Below are positions 20,867 to 31,471 of a DNA stretch of 64,000 bases, piece by piece. A model generated the notes under the pieces. That model had not been told where the DNA came from. It was given only the letters and a program-made list of their open reading frames with translations, and ran no database searches. Position 1 is the first letter of the stretch. Each line of letters begins with the position of its first letter. The translations under genes and the position numbers were made by a program. The stretch comes from Phytophthora hibernalis (Eukaryota > Oomycota > Peronosporomycetes > Peronosporales > Peronosporaceae), in contig JAAKBF010000247.1 in the NCBI GenBank assembly GCA_012656075.1, forward strand, positions 682,001 through 746,000. Reading direction: 5' to 3'.

Positions 20867-23788
20867 GTGACGCGGTTTGTGGCTGCATTCAAGACCAAGG
20901 ACCCCAGCAGCATCGTTAGCAGCATTCGTGAAGTTCTGAGAGTCTCGGATCTCTTCATGAAGGATGTTCCCGATGTGGCCAACAACTGCGTCCGCAACGT
21001 CACGGACGATACTTTCAGTGTTCGAGACAGCTTACGCACAGTAATGAGCACAATCACGGACGGTCTAGCCGATGGAACCATGGACGATGACGGAAACGCG
21101 ATCTCGAAGTCAGACTACCTTGTGTCAGTGGCGGACATGGGGGTCATCGCTACGCTCGATCCGACAGGTATCGCTCACATGATGGCCACCTTCATCCAAC
21201 CAATTTGTGGACCGACAACTTTTGTTGGAGAGATCGACGATGGCTCGCGCTAGCGCTCACAACGGAAGACCAGGCTTTCAACGGCAGCTACGGCACTTGG
21301 AAAAAGCTGGAGACGGCACGGTGAACATAACCTTCGAGAGCACTGACACTGAAGATGTGACGGTTGTCATTCACTCTGGTGGCGACTCGGTAACGGAAGT
21401 GGAATTTGAATTTGAAGTGAGGTACATTGATGTCATTTAGCCTATGCTAACGCCACCTAATGCCCATTCCCAGTCGATGCCAGTACTGCTATCGAAGGGT
21501 TCTCGGTCGACCGTTCGCCTCTCGGAGGGTGTCGACCCCCTAGTTGCTACACCTTGTCCACTACGACCTCCGAGGTGGTCGAATTTGCTTTGGCTTGGAG
21601 CCACTGCTCTACATCATGCTGTAGGAACGCGATGATACCCGACCACCGCGATCCCCCTCGGGCATTCATTGGCATGCCATATCATCGTCTTGTCCGTCGC
21701 CGTGGCCATGTTTGCTAGTTCATGTGCTGTTCTGTTGCACTCCCGCGGCTGGTGCATTCAGCTCCTGACCGCCACCGCATCTGCTGCTCTCCTAGCACTC
21801 CAATAAGCCCCTTTAGGTGTTTTGTTGTTGGCGGCTTCCGCGTTGTCTGTTGCCGTAGCACCACTTCGTTGTACCCAACTACATGGACTGGCGTCCATTG
21901 TTGTGTGAGGCATCGTTGGAGGCCGTGTAGGAGCCCCAGCTGCGCCACCCGTGTCATTGCTACTGATTCCCGTTTATAGCATACGCTGCTTGCGAACTGC
22001 AGTGCAAACGAACCAGTCCTCAAATGTACCTTCACCACTAGTGTTCCGCTGCAGCCGCTTTTCTGTCCACCTGCCTTGCTTCCAGCGAAGAACACCACAT
22101 AGCAGTGTCCTTTTGTGGCGCTGCCGTCTCGAATCCGTCCCGGTCATCTCCGAGTGACCGTACTTAATTGGTATTGTAGTGTGGTGGGGACGCTATGGAT
22201 GGGGTCCCTAGTAACGTCCAGGTGCCCCGTCCCTAGTCGGTTCTTGAGGCCTGCCACGTGATATTCTTCGGATACATCATTGTACAGGTCGAAATGTCCG
22301 ACTCTCCATCGCCACACTGCCAGAAGGTACATCGCCGCTCCCAGACTCCAGCATGCACCGACCATTCGTTCGGTGGCGTCCTCCAGCCGTTCCACTTGGT
22401 CCGCTGGCCACTCTGCGATCACCTTCCCGGTCAGTTCCAGTATCCGTGGTGGAATCTGAGGCAGGGTGAGTCCGAAGACTGCCTCCTCGTAGTCGCGGAG
22501 TCTCAGCCCTGCACCTCTCCATCTTGTCATCAGGATGGCTCTCAACTTTGGGCAGCAGGGCAGGTCCAGAAAATGTGTTGCAGATCCGCGTAACCCATGC
22601 GCTCACAGCCCGTGTCAGGGCAGCTCAGTCCCGCTGACACTGGGTTGTAGAGTGACACCGCATGGTGCTTGAGCTTCAGGAGAAGCTACTCCTCCAGTGG
22701 TTCAGCCCGACAATACGTCTTATCCGCCTCCACGCAAGTGCAGCCAGACCTGCCGCCGCTGGCGCGCTCAGTTGTGCCCACTTCTTTTGTCGTTGGGTCG
22801 CAATTGTCAAGCCCTTTGTCTTTGCCAGCAGCCCCAGTTTTGCTTTGTACGTCTTGCGTGGTGTCTTCCATCGGCGGCGTCCCGCCCACAGACAGACCAT
22901 CCTGGCGAATCTCGGATGTGGATGCACCTCTTTGATGCGAGGTGACGGGCGGTAACGGAAGTGGACGTGGCGAGCGGCGAGACAGTGTCGTGGAACTCGA
23001 CGGTGAAGGCTCTTCAGGATAAAACGCTGTATCTCGACCGCTGGCGTCCGGGGCTTCTGGATGTGCCGGGTTCCGGTGGAGAATCGCTACTCATGTGGGT
23101 GCCGCGATCGTCCGCAGGTGGCGAGATTGAGTTGGTAGTGAAGATAAACGGTGATGGAGGCGATGACAGCGGCAGTACTGAGCAGAATGGCAGTGAAGCA
23201 GAAAGTGGCGAGAATGACAGTGCAATTACAGCCTCTGAGGATGAAGATCAGACACAGCAGACACCAATTTCCGAAGAAGACAAGGATGACAGTGCAACGC
23301 CAGCCCCAACGACCTGTGAAGACGAAGACCAGACGCAGCAGACGGCAATTTCCGAAGACGATGGCAGACGACAGTGCAACTACACCAGCCCCGACCTCTC
23401 TGAAGGATGAAGATGTGACACCGTCACCGACCTCCTTGGACGATGAAGACGTGACGCCGGCACTGACAACCGCTGACCCTGACCAATCCACCGAGCAGAG
23501 TCACAAGACTGCAAGCATCCGTTTGCACCTCACCACCAAGGGCAACACAAAGGTCAACATGCGCGTTCACAGCAGTGACAACGGTAGTGATGAGGACAAC
23601 AACGACGAAACCACCCAGACAGCGACCAACACGGACACCACTAAGGCCCTAGCACCTCGATGAGCTCCGCTAACGAATCGGCTGGAGTTAGTATCAACAC
23701 TGGAGACTCAGCAGCTATCAGCAGTCACTCGTTCTCGCTTGTATCTGCCGTGTCAGTCATTGCCTTCACTGTAGCTGCCATCTTTTAA
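20867..23788 (+). pseudogene. GPI-anchored surface protein, split by a LINE
   Basis: Pieces of one protein on the plus strand. 20867-21253 carries TFSVRDSLRTVMSTITDGLADG and SVADMGVIATLDPTGIAHM. 21254-21403 carries GDGTVNITFESTDTEDVTVV. 22950-23400 carries ETVSWNSTVKALQDKTLYLD and LLMWVPRSSAGGEIELVVKI. To 23788 there follows a long Asp/Glu/Thr/Pro-rich stalk with near-repeats (CEDEDQTQQT, TSLDDEDVTPA), then a Ser-rich linker and a hydrophobic C-terminus (SLVSAVSVIAFTVAAIF) typical of a GPI-attachment signal. I do not recognise the ectodomain family. It is interrupted at 21404-22949 and has several frame changes, one in an A run at 21301. The 5' end, including any signal peptide, is missing at the arm boundary. 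Confidence 0.65.
21404..22949 (-). mobile_element. 5'-truncated LINE (non-LTR retrotransposon)
   Basis: Flanked by a perfect 16-bp duplication CGGTAACGGAAGTGGA at 21388-21403 and 22950-22965. In minus orientation it encodes the end of a reverse transcriptase ORF: LWAGRRRWKTPRK-type region (22927-22676), a zf-RVT-like motif (CERMGYADLQHIFWTCP, near 22620-22560), then an RNase H domain (22098-21640; YNEVVLRQQTTRKPP and a GNRTADELANM motif). The 3' tail is TTCAAATTCAAAT rather than pure poly(A). Confidence 0.88.
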
Positions 23789-24009
23789 GTCTACTCCATT
23801 AGGTATGCAGTGCCGGTGTTGTTACCCTATATCAAGTATGAGATCCCACTTCAACCTGTACGGATTTCCATACCTAATATCGCTCATCCCGTCAAAACCT
23901 ATCCTCATCTTCAAACGATTGCACCCTTTCACCCATGGCATACAAACTCCGAGCCTCCTCACCTGTATTATTTCATGGCTCATTAATCCATCCAGTATCA
24001 AAAACATTC

Positions 24010-24683
24010 ATGCCCCAACTAATCGTGACTCTGCTGCGCGCTAGCAACCTTCCCGTGGCCGACACCTTCGTCCAGGGCAGCGCCAGTGACCCGTTCGTGA
24101 CCTTCCAATTGGGCGACGAATACCTGCGTTCGTCCTGTGTGAGTGGGGCGCTGGACCCCGTGTGGAGCCAGCAGAGACGTTCGAGTTTGAGGTGGGCCAC
24201 CAATCTCAAGCCACAGATCGTCAGTTGGTGGTGCACGGGACGATCTGTTGGGGGAGTTACGTCTTCCATTGTCCACCTTCGAGAGACGTCCCAATGAAGC
24301 GGTGGTGGACACTTACGAGCTGCAGGTGCCTGAGGACCTGAAACAGGCGGCGAAACACCCCGACAAGAAGACAGATGGACAGAAGACACTTTGTGTCTGG
24401 GAGAACGAGGACTATGTGGACACCTTCGCACAACAACGAGCGACGTCATTGGAGCACCTTCGACCTGCAGGTCTCGTCCGACAACTTTGACCAAGTTGCT
24501 CCTCAAGTGCCTGAAGGACTGGAGGGAGTGGGATGGGCCTATTCGACCAAGAAGGGGGACGACCATGGATGGATCTATGCCAGTACGTACACGGGACCTT
24601 GGTCGTCTGTGTGCTCTACGACCTGCTACGCGCGTCGTCGTCTGTGGCAGAACAACTGCCGCCCCGCTGTGGCTTGTGAGTGA
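24010..24683 (+). pseudogene. C2-domain protein with dysferlin-like tail, frameshifted
   Basis: ATG at 24010 opens a C2 domain (MPQLIVTLLRASNLPVAD, SASDPFVTFQLGDEYLRSS, LDPVWSQ), expected to bind membrane lipids with Ca2+. It continues in a second frame (ETFEFEVGH), a third (DDLLGELRLPLSTFERRPN) and a fourth from about 24430 (HNNERRHWSTFDLQV, GVGWAYSTKKGDDHGWIYASTYTGPW, ending CYARRRLWQNNCRP). The W-Y-A-S...G-W...RRRxW spacing resembles dysferlin N/C repeats. At least three frame changes and lost bases near 24238 make a pseudogene likely. Confidence 0.65.
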
Positions 24684-26501
24684 GAAAGGGTGAAGTGGAC
24701 GCGAGAGAGCTGTGAGAGTGGCTGCATTGGTTGTGGACTGATCTGCATCGACTAACCTTTGAATGTCAAACTGACCTGCACAGATGTAGCCTCGGTCGAT
24801 GTCTTGTTTTATCCATCGTACTTGAAATGAAGCTGTTTCGTTGCTCTGTAGGGTAGCCGAACGTGCTCAAGCCTTAGAGCGTCTCAACCTCCGCGGTTTT
24901 GAATGCCGATGTAGTGTGCCTTCGTCAGCGCGTCGAGCTGCTTTAGCTCGCTGGGAGAGTATTATCTGCGTGGCTGAACACAATGTTATACGGTTCAGCT
25001 ACAGGAAATACACCAGCGGGAGTCCTTTGTTCGCAGGTGGCGTAGTGTCATGCTCGCGCAGCACGTCCAGATAAAAGGCCAACTTCTTGTCCAGGCTCAT
25101 CGCAACAAGAGTCTTGAAAGTGACGACAGCTAACTAACTGTACACATTGGTTCACAGGCTGTACAGTGTCAAACAAGGCAAAAGGCTGCACTTACTTCGC
25201 TGTTGAAGAGCGCACATCGGTTCTCTGCGATGTGATGCATACGCATCGTTGGCAGCTTGGCCAAGATCACGTTTCCGAGTGACTTCCACGTTCATCCACG
25301 GCATTGTCGGGCGCGTCCAATATTGGTGGCACCGTCACGATGTCCGGCTCCGACGTGATCGTCGCGATCGCCACCTCTGCAGTGACGGCAGACGCTGTGG
25401 TGGCATTCAAGCTGGACGGCGTCACAAATCCCAGCACTAGGATGACGGGTACTGTACATTCATGGTAGCGACGATGGACACCGCGTTGAAACTCTTTCAG
25501 CAGTCGGATGTGATCGCCGGTGTGCCGATATCGGCAACAACGCTGACGACGTTGCACTGCCTTCAGCTTACTGATTTCGTCTGCCATGAAGGTGTTCACA
25601 GCGTATTTGTACGTGGTTCTTGTATAGAGCTGAAGCAAACATACTGTTTGCCCAGTGAGACTTTTGTTCTCAGGTGACGAAATAGCGCCGCGCAACATTT
25701 TCAAGAGTGGATTCACGTCCCAACCCCCCATATTTCACATTTGGAAGTCCACTTAGTCTTTCCTCGTCCTATAGACTTGTGCCTGAAGTGTCTTGGAGCG
25801 ACTGCACCGCAGGTGTGAAGACTGACTGACCACAGTTCTCACACGGCTTCAATATTTTGCCGGCTTGCCTGAACTTGTCTGCTGTTTTACCTCCAAACGA
25901 AAAATGGGTATTTGTTTGCTGTAGTCGCAACACTTATTACGAGACAAAGCGAGCATTATCCCATTATCCGTTAGCAAATTGCTTCAAATTAGTCACTCAC
26001 GATGAGTTTCGGGATAGCCTTTCCAGCAACTTCACAGAACAAATTGTTGTCATCGGCTAAAACATTGATGCACGCCGTTCATGGCGCATGCTTTGTTGTC
26101 TATCACTTTTTCACGACGTCAGTTAGAAATTCTTCGAAGTACTACTGTACATGAAGTACGAAGTACAAGATATCCCGGTTACAGGCAGATAGATATGATC
26201 ATTCGCTCGCTGACCCTCCCATCGTGCCCTCAAGCGTAGCCAGTACCGCCAAACACGTTCAAGTTTGCTGTCTTTCTTCCAAATAAGCAAAGCACTGAAA
26301 GCCTGTCCTTAGAGCAAAGAAAACAGTGAACCTTTGTAGCACGCCATCACAACGAAGAAATATTCACTGCATTACCCCTTCAGTTCCTCGTCAAGATACG
26401 AATAAACGCATCAATTCTTCCACTTCCTTCGCTTTTCCTTTGCCACCATTCGTCCTCCATATCCAAAGTGCCTTCAAAACCATTCGGAAATTCTTCGAAC
26501 A
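24684..26501. other. Mostly non-coding; one MYND-family scrap and one short unknown frame
   Basis: Besides the MYND tail at 25012-25104, a plus-strand frame near 25290-25464 reads ALSGASNIGGTVTMSGSDV then a Val/Ala-rich stretch. It has no family I know and looks like a fragment of a secreted beta-rich protein. The remainder shows nothing. Confidence 0.4.
25012..25104 (-). pseudogene. MYND-family C-terminal fragment
   Basis: The minus strand reads SLDKKLAFYLDVLREHDTTP and on to ANKGLPL, aligning with the tails of the chimera (VDKKLAF...VHDTSAPENKNLPL) and of the gene at 26502-27001 (EDKKFALFLDVLRVNDT). Only about 30 codons survive. The zinc finger is absent. Confidence 0.7.
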
Positions 26502-27001
26502 TCAACTCAAGTGAGACGCCATCCCGCCGTGATCCACCTTGATCTGCGCGTCAAGCTGCGCAAATTTGCTTGGTGCGAAAATATCCTTAGCGCGCTCATA
26601 CATGTCGTTGTAGTATCGATTCAGCATGAGCTTCTCGGGAAGCGGTCGAGCTCTGTTTCCTGGTGTGCATGTGTCGTTCACGCGCAAAACATCCAGGAAG
26701 AGCGCGAACTTCTTGTCCTCATCCAGTTCCGAGTCGTGGTCTGGCAATTCATCCACTCCGTATTTTTGTAGATAGCGATGCTGAGGTCGTCCAAGCGAAG
26801 CATATCCTTGGTCGGAAGCATACACGGCACGTCTCCAGTGTCTGGGACTCCAATTGCCTGGAAATACTTTGTCGCGGCCACCACTTTGTTGCAGTCCGGT
26901 TTGTGCGAGGGCCACACCGCCTTCATGCACCCTCGACTGCAAACGAAAATCGCCTTGCAACGGCTGCACCGCTTACGCGTAGTCTCCCGCAATACTCGCA
27001 A
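26502..27001 (-). pseudogene. MYND zinc-finger protein, 5' end missing and frameshifted
   Basis: From 27001 the minus strand encodes a complete MYND finger (CSRCKAIFVCSRGCMKAVWPSHKPDC), a protein-protein interaction module. A 60-residue segment follows (NKVVAATKYFQAIGVPDTGD, MLRLDDLSIAIYK). Near 26767, in an AAAAA run, the frame changes to YGVDELPDHDSELDEDKKFALFLDVLRV and so on to the stop at 26502. There is no ATG upstream of the finger in frame. It is the donor-type relative of the MYND half of the chimeras in both arms. Confidence 0.75.
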
Positions 27002-27352
27002 AGAGTAAGTATATGATCACGACCCGACATGCTGCCTCCTTTCCTCGCTTGTCGGTGAATTGGTGAATGAATATATTTTGGTCAGTTCAATCCAACAAAT
27101 CGAGATTGTTTGTGACCACAACAATGAGGATCACAACTCGATCAACCTCTTCAAACGAGCGTTGTTAGAATTTGTTCAAGAGTTTTGGGGTATAGCGAAT
27201 GGATTAGCCATATTTGCTGTGGTGAAACTTGGTTTCTGTCTTTCCGTACTGGGGCTACCAGAGCTAAATGCAAACGTTAATCTTCGTTGGTCTTCTTCAA
27301 ATACTTGTCGCTCAGAAACATTGCACGCCAGGTCTTCTGAGCTAGCGGTTCG
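27002..27352. other. Spacer next to the right arm
   Basis: No supported gene. A short minus-strand frame reads AQKTWRAMFLSDKYLKKTNED just outside the arm boundary. Confidence 0.4.
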
Positions 27353-27419
27353 AATTGCCGACGTGGTGAGTGCGCATCAATGCATTGAGCTGATTGAGAT
27401 GGCTCGGCGGGAACGTGTC

Positions 27420-27691
27420 GCACTTCAAGAAACTGGTGGACGAGCCGTGCAACAACTACAATGATTTCTACCACCTCTGTCTGCACTGCGTGGCTGCGAA
27501 GGAGGTAGCAGACACAGAGGCGAGGAGAAACAACACCAATTCCGTGGCTCCTGATATTCTTCCGAGAATTTATGGCAGCAAGCTAGCACTATCGAATCAC
27601 CTTACGGTTTGTTCAAACACGCCCGAGTCTCGAATGGCTCAAGCTGCAGTGGAAGCTGCTGCGTTATCTGACCTTGGTCCCGCATCGAATT
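27420..27691 (+). other. Foreign insert with BED-like zinc-finger fragment
   Basis: The plus strand reads FKKLVDEPCNNYNDFYHLCLHC, then a linker, then ILPRIYGSKLALSNHLTVC. The C-x2-C...H-x4-C arrangement resembles the BED-type finger of repeat-associated oomycete proteins. No transposase, TIR or target duplication is visible. Its edges coincide with loss of 44 bp of arm sequence, so it looks like filler at a repaired break. Confidence 0.55.
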
Positions 27692-28527
27692 CCAAAGGGA
27701 GGTTCTTGTTTTCAGGCGCCGAGGTGTCATGCACCTTCAGAATGTCGAGAAAACGCCAACTTCTTGTCCACAGGCATCGTCGATCCACGTCCAGGAGGTT
27801 CGCTCACACCATGCATCTCGTACACGGCCAAGCCCCGCCGGTTAAGCCGCATCAACGCTTCTGGGTCAATCACGCATGGTTCGCCCGAGATGCTTGTACC
27901 CGCCGCTTCTAGCTGCTTCCGCGCTTCCACCACCTTGTCGCAGTCCGGTTTGCGTTTGCTCCACGCTGCCACCATGCACGCCTGACGGCAGACAGAGAAG
28001 GCCTTGCAGTAGTGGAACCGACGACGTAGCAGGCGACTGAAGAAGTAGTGGGGCAGCGGAACAGATCCCAGGTTGTCCATGCACTCGAATGACTTGGAAG
28101 TTGCGAGGTCGAAGTCGGCGTGCCGGTACCGAGGCGTGAGATGTGTCGAATTCAGGTTGAACATCCGCGACCGCTTTCCCTTGACAGTCTTCTCCACGCC
28201 TGACGGGAACGGCTCAAGCAGCGCCTTACCATTAACGTAAAGCAGCTCCGGAATCTCCGTGTCGTTCTCCGTGGGCATAAAATGCGCCATGCTGCCGCAC
28301 ATAGTGTTCGGGTGTGCAAGATCATTATTTGGCACCGATTCCAGCAGACTAAGTCCCCATGGCGAGAAGAAATAGTCCTGGTGCGCCAGCTCGTACGCGA
28401 GCCAAAACGACTCCTTATCTCCCCACGAAAACTGCAGGTGGAATCTCGTGTTGAAAATCAGCTCGCGCAAGACTTCCATGGCCTTGCCCGCTCTCGTCTT
28501 GTCAATGAGCACCATGGACGAGTCCAT
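27692..28527 (-). pseudogene. Chimera: glycosyltransferase fragment fused to MYND-type protein (right copy)
   Basis: ATG at 28527 (MDSSMVLIDKTRAGKAMEVL). Same join as the left copy, with one residue changed at the IDPEVLMRL position (Ala for Val here). A T-run difference near 27753 changes the last codons (KKLAFSRHSEGA). The MYND tail is then cut by the insert at 27420-27691; 27353-27419 carries the remaining tail codons. Confidence 0.7.
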
Positions 28528-29024
28528 CTCATGGCCCGTACCCCTCGGTACGAGAACGTCGTCATGACCACCCGTGTCGTTCCCTTATTATTAGGCCTCT
28601 TGGGGACGACACTACGGACACACCTCGACTTTGGACCTCGAGTACGCCAGCTTCTGCCCTGCTCTGCTATGTTCTCGCTTTAGTGCAACGCAGCCTGCTT
28701 TAAAACGCCGAATTCAAGCGGCTTCCAAGCCAATGCAGGCTACAGTTAGAGCATTTCAGTCACCGCTGGGCTGGAATAGTCGTGTTAAACGAGGTGCAGT
28801 GAATCAGGTTTTCGGCCCAGCTCCTGGGACACCAATATCCTTCTCGACGTTGGCCATCACGTTGATCTCCCTGCGATGTTAAACTGCGGCGAGTGTACGT
28901 TCAGTGAGTGCGTGGCTCAGCACCGAAACAACACAGTGCTCTCAGCACTGCTGTGCGCGCGGGCCGCAGCGAAACAGCACAATGCTGCCAGCACTGCTGG
29001 CCTATTACATTTTTGTATATTATA

Positions 29025-29703
29025 CCGGCAGATTGGGATCGGTCACCAAATACGTAGGGTCATAACTTTTTTCCTGACCGTATTTTTCGATGCGGTTTTC
29101 TTTGCGTGAAAATTCGCTGAGAGATCTTTAATTGTCCAAAAGCGTGGTGCAATATAGCCAATGATAGCGGTGCCTTAGTCATTCAAAAACTTTAATTCGC
29201 CAAAAGTCGATTTCATCGTCTTGTCGCTAGGGTAGGGTTGGATACTAGCGACTGCCAATTCTCAAGGATGCATACTGAAATCAAGTCTATTTTCGCAACA
29301 AACAGGCGGTCAGTGACAGAGGCGGTCAAAAGCCGTCAAAAACGGCTAAATTAGCTCTGAAAAACGGAATGTAGCGCTCGACGTACGATACTCTGGCAAA
29401 TAAAATAATGTTTGTTTTGTAGTGTAGGCATCCAGGAGCACGATGGCGTCTTTCGTGCTTTCTTATGAGCTCTCCCTGTGAAGTTATGGTACAAAAGGCT
29501 AGAGTGGTACAAAAATATGGAGATTGAGACTCGTGCTTTATCTTGCCTAGAGCGTGAAGGAGAGCCCCGATCAAACCTAAACAGCCATGATCACATGCGC
29601 CTCGGTAACAGCAACACAGTGGCTTTTGATTTACTAAAATTGGGCCAGAATTGGTCAACATACAACCTTTTCAAGTTTATTGTGACTGATCCCAATCTGC
29701 CGG
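29025..29703. mobile_element. MITE, right-arm copy
   Basis: Inverted counterpart of 10098-10777, with TA at 29023-29024 and 29704-29705. 679 bp, differing mainly by homopolymer lengths. Confidence 0.85.
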
Positions 29704-29705
29704 TA

Positions 29706-30560
29706 CAATAGCACTGCGGCTCTGTAGCCCTTTTGGAGTCACGTTGCCGGGCATAGCCAGCAATATTCGGCGCAAAAACGCCACCATGGGGCTTTCCACC
29801 CAGTGGCACACATCTTCGCTACACGTATGAGTCCACACAGGAAGATCGTCGCCATCGAATATCGATGGAGTAGTTCCTGCGCGAACAACGCACTTGATCC
29901 TGTTGCTGCCCTGCCAAAAATAGAGCTGAAAAGGTAGACCAACTCGCTCGGCTGGACTTCTGTTACGGGTCGAGAATCCAGAAACGGCTTTGACTTGAGA
30001 CCGAAATCTCCGCTGCGGTGGTGAAGGTGGCGGCCTCCTTGTAATCGATAATACACGAAAGTTAGCTTCGTTCGCCACCGAGAAGCAGTAAGTGCTTTGA
30101 CGTCGACACAACACAGACTCGTATATTCCATCGTCAATTGCTCTGTCGGCTACTCGCTGGAGCAACGTTTGACCAAGAAGAGCGTTTTACGACGCAGGAG
30201 CTCAGCTGGGCATCGTTTCGGGGAGAAATTCGCCTCGAAACGGGCCAAAGTTTCACTCGGACGCTTGCCTTGGTGATTGCATCGAAAAGAAAGTCGAAAC
30301 AGCCGCGAATGCAAAAGCCCACGCCAGCAAAGCGTCAGCGAAAGTCCGCCTCTGCCCTTGTGGGCGCCGAGCGCTACGCTGGACGGTTCACGCCTCTTGC
30401 GAAGAATAAGCATCGGCGATGCGTCCTGTAGCGGAGACTGGCGATCGATTGGAAGTGCATAGAAGTCCGAGAGCTAACGTATCGGTTGGGCAGCTCTATT
30501 CCCCAATCGGTCGACTAGATCGCAAGCCGCACCACAACCAAACAGCAACCAAAAGCAGCC
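29706..30560. other. Duplicated sequence of unknown content (right arm)
   Basis: Counterpart of 9239-10095. A plus-strand frame at about 30162-30431 (EIRLETGQSFTRTLALVIASKR, then Lys/Arg-rich) is open here but shifted in the left arm by a C-run difference, so it is not supported as a gene. Confidence 0.35.
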
Positions 30561-31076
30561 ATGCCTCTCAAGTGGTTCCGCAGCCACCGACGCAGCAGCA
30601 TCACAACTATCAGCACAAGTGAAGATGAAGCCACTCGCATCTCCGCAACGGAGACCACCACCACCAAGCACAAGACCAAGTGGACCAAGCGCGTGATCCA
30701 ACGATCCCACCGATCGCACTCGCACGGCTCCGGTCTGCGGGCCATGATGGGCCTGGGCGGGTCGACACTGCACGAGCTCGACGCTGCAGCTGCAGTGGCC
30801 GCTGAGGAAGAAGAGCAGAGACGCATTTCGTACCAGACCAAGACTCGACGCCGCTTCACGATCCACGGTCTCTCCTACCAGCAGAAGCACAGCAACGCAG
30901 AATGGAGTGCCAACTCCTCGCTGGCTGGGTCTCCGTCGTCCATGTACGCTTCGTCGTCCCCGAGACAATCAAACTCACACCGCCGTGGATCCCGAACACA
31001 GCAGATGATCCCGCTCACGCCGGACTCCGGGAGCCACTCGCACCCGTCGATCATCTTCATCGACTGCCCGCCGTAA
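30561..31076 (+). CDS. Hypothetical basic, Ser/His-rich 171-aa protein (right copy)
   Basis: Same protein as the minus-strand gene at 8723-9238, with a Met for Ile change at about residue 62 (GLRAMMGLG). Transcribed toward YIP1, whose ATG is 395 bp downstream. Function unknown. The basic N-terminal region could bind nucleic acid or serve as a nuclear signal, which is inference only. Confidence 0.72.
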   Translation: MPLKWFRSHRRSSITTISTSEDEATRISATETTTTKHKTKWTKRVIQRSHRSHSHGSGLRAMMGLGGSTLHELDAAAAVAAEEEEQRRISYQTKTRRRFTIHGLSYQQKHSNAEWSANSSLAGSPSSMYASSSPRQSNSHRRGSRTQQMIPLTPDSGSHSHPSIIFIDCPP

Positions 31077-31471
31077 AGGGCTGCCGTAGTCTTGGGATCC
31101 GTGACCTGCAGGTCAGAACGGCATACACTATTGATATTATAGAAGTTGTAGTTTGTTATGAGAGTGGATTGGAGTGTCGTGTCGATGTTCATCGGGTGAA
31201 GTAAAGTGTAGCGTGGAAAGAGTATTCAAGATGCAGCTCCAGGCGGAAGAGCTGCAATAAAAACAAATGACACAAGCAATTGTTCGAGTTCTGCAAGGAA
31301 ATACAGTAGTGGAAGAAGCTTCCTCTGGTCCGTATCATGTCCAAAAGAGCAAGTTGAAGTCGAAACTGCGACGTGTGCTAAATTATGTGTATCACACAAA
31401 CGTTTATCTCAAAAACAAATTACAAATGTAGACTCGCTTCCCCTCACTTTAATTTCGGCGACGTACCCGTA

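Larger units (their letters stand above)
27353..31258. repeat. Right arm of large inverted duplication
   Basis: Inverted match of 8541-20866 without the LTR element. 272 bp at 27420-27691 replace the 44 bp present in the left arm at 20756-20799. The outer end at 31258 lies 213 bp before the YIP1 ATG. Confidence 0.95.

Noticed and set aside
20461..21081. 206-codon minus-strand frame over the chimera and surface-protein pieces
   Set aside because: Antisense of MYND and surface-protein codons; no independent support.
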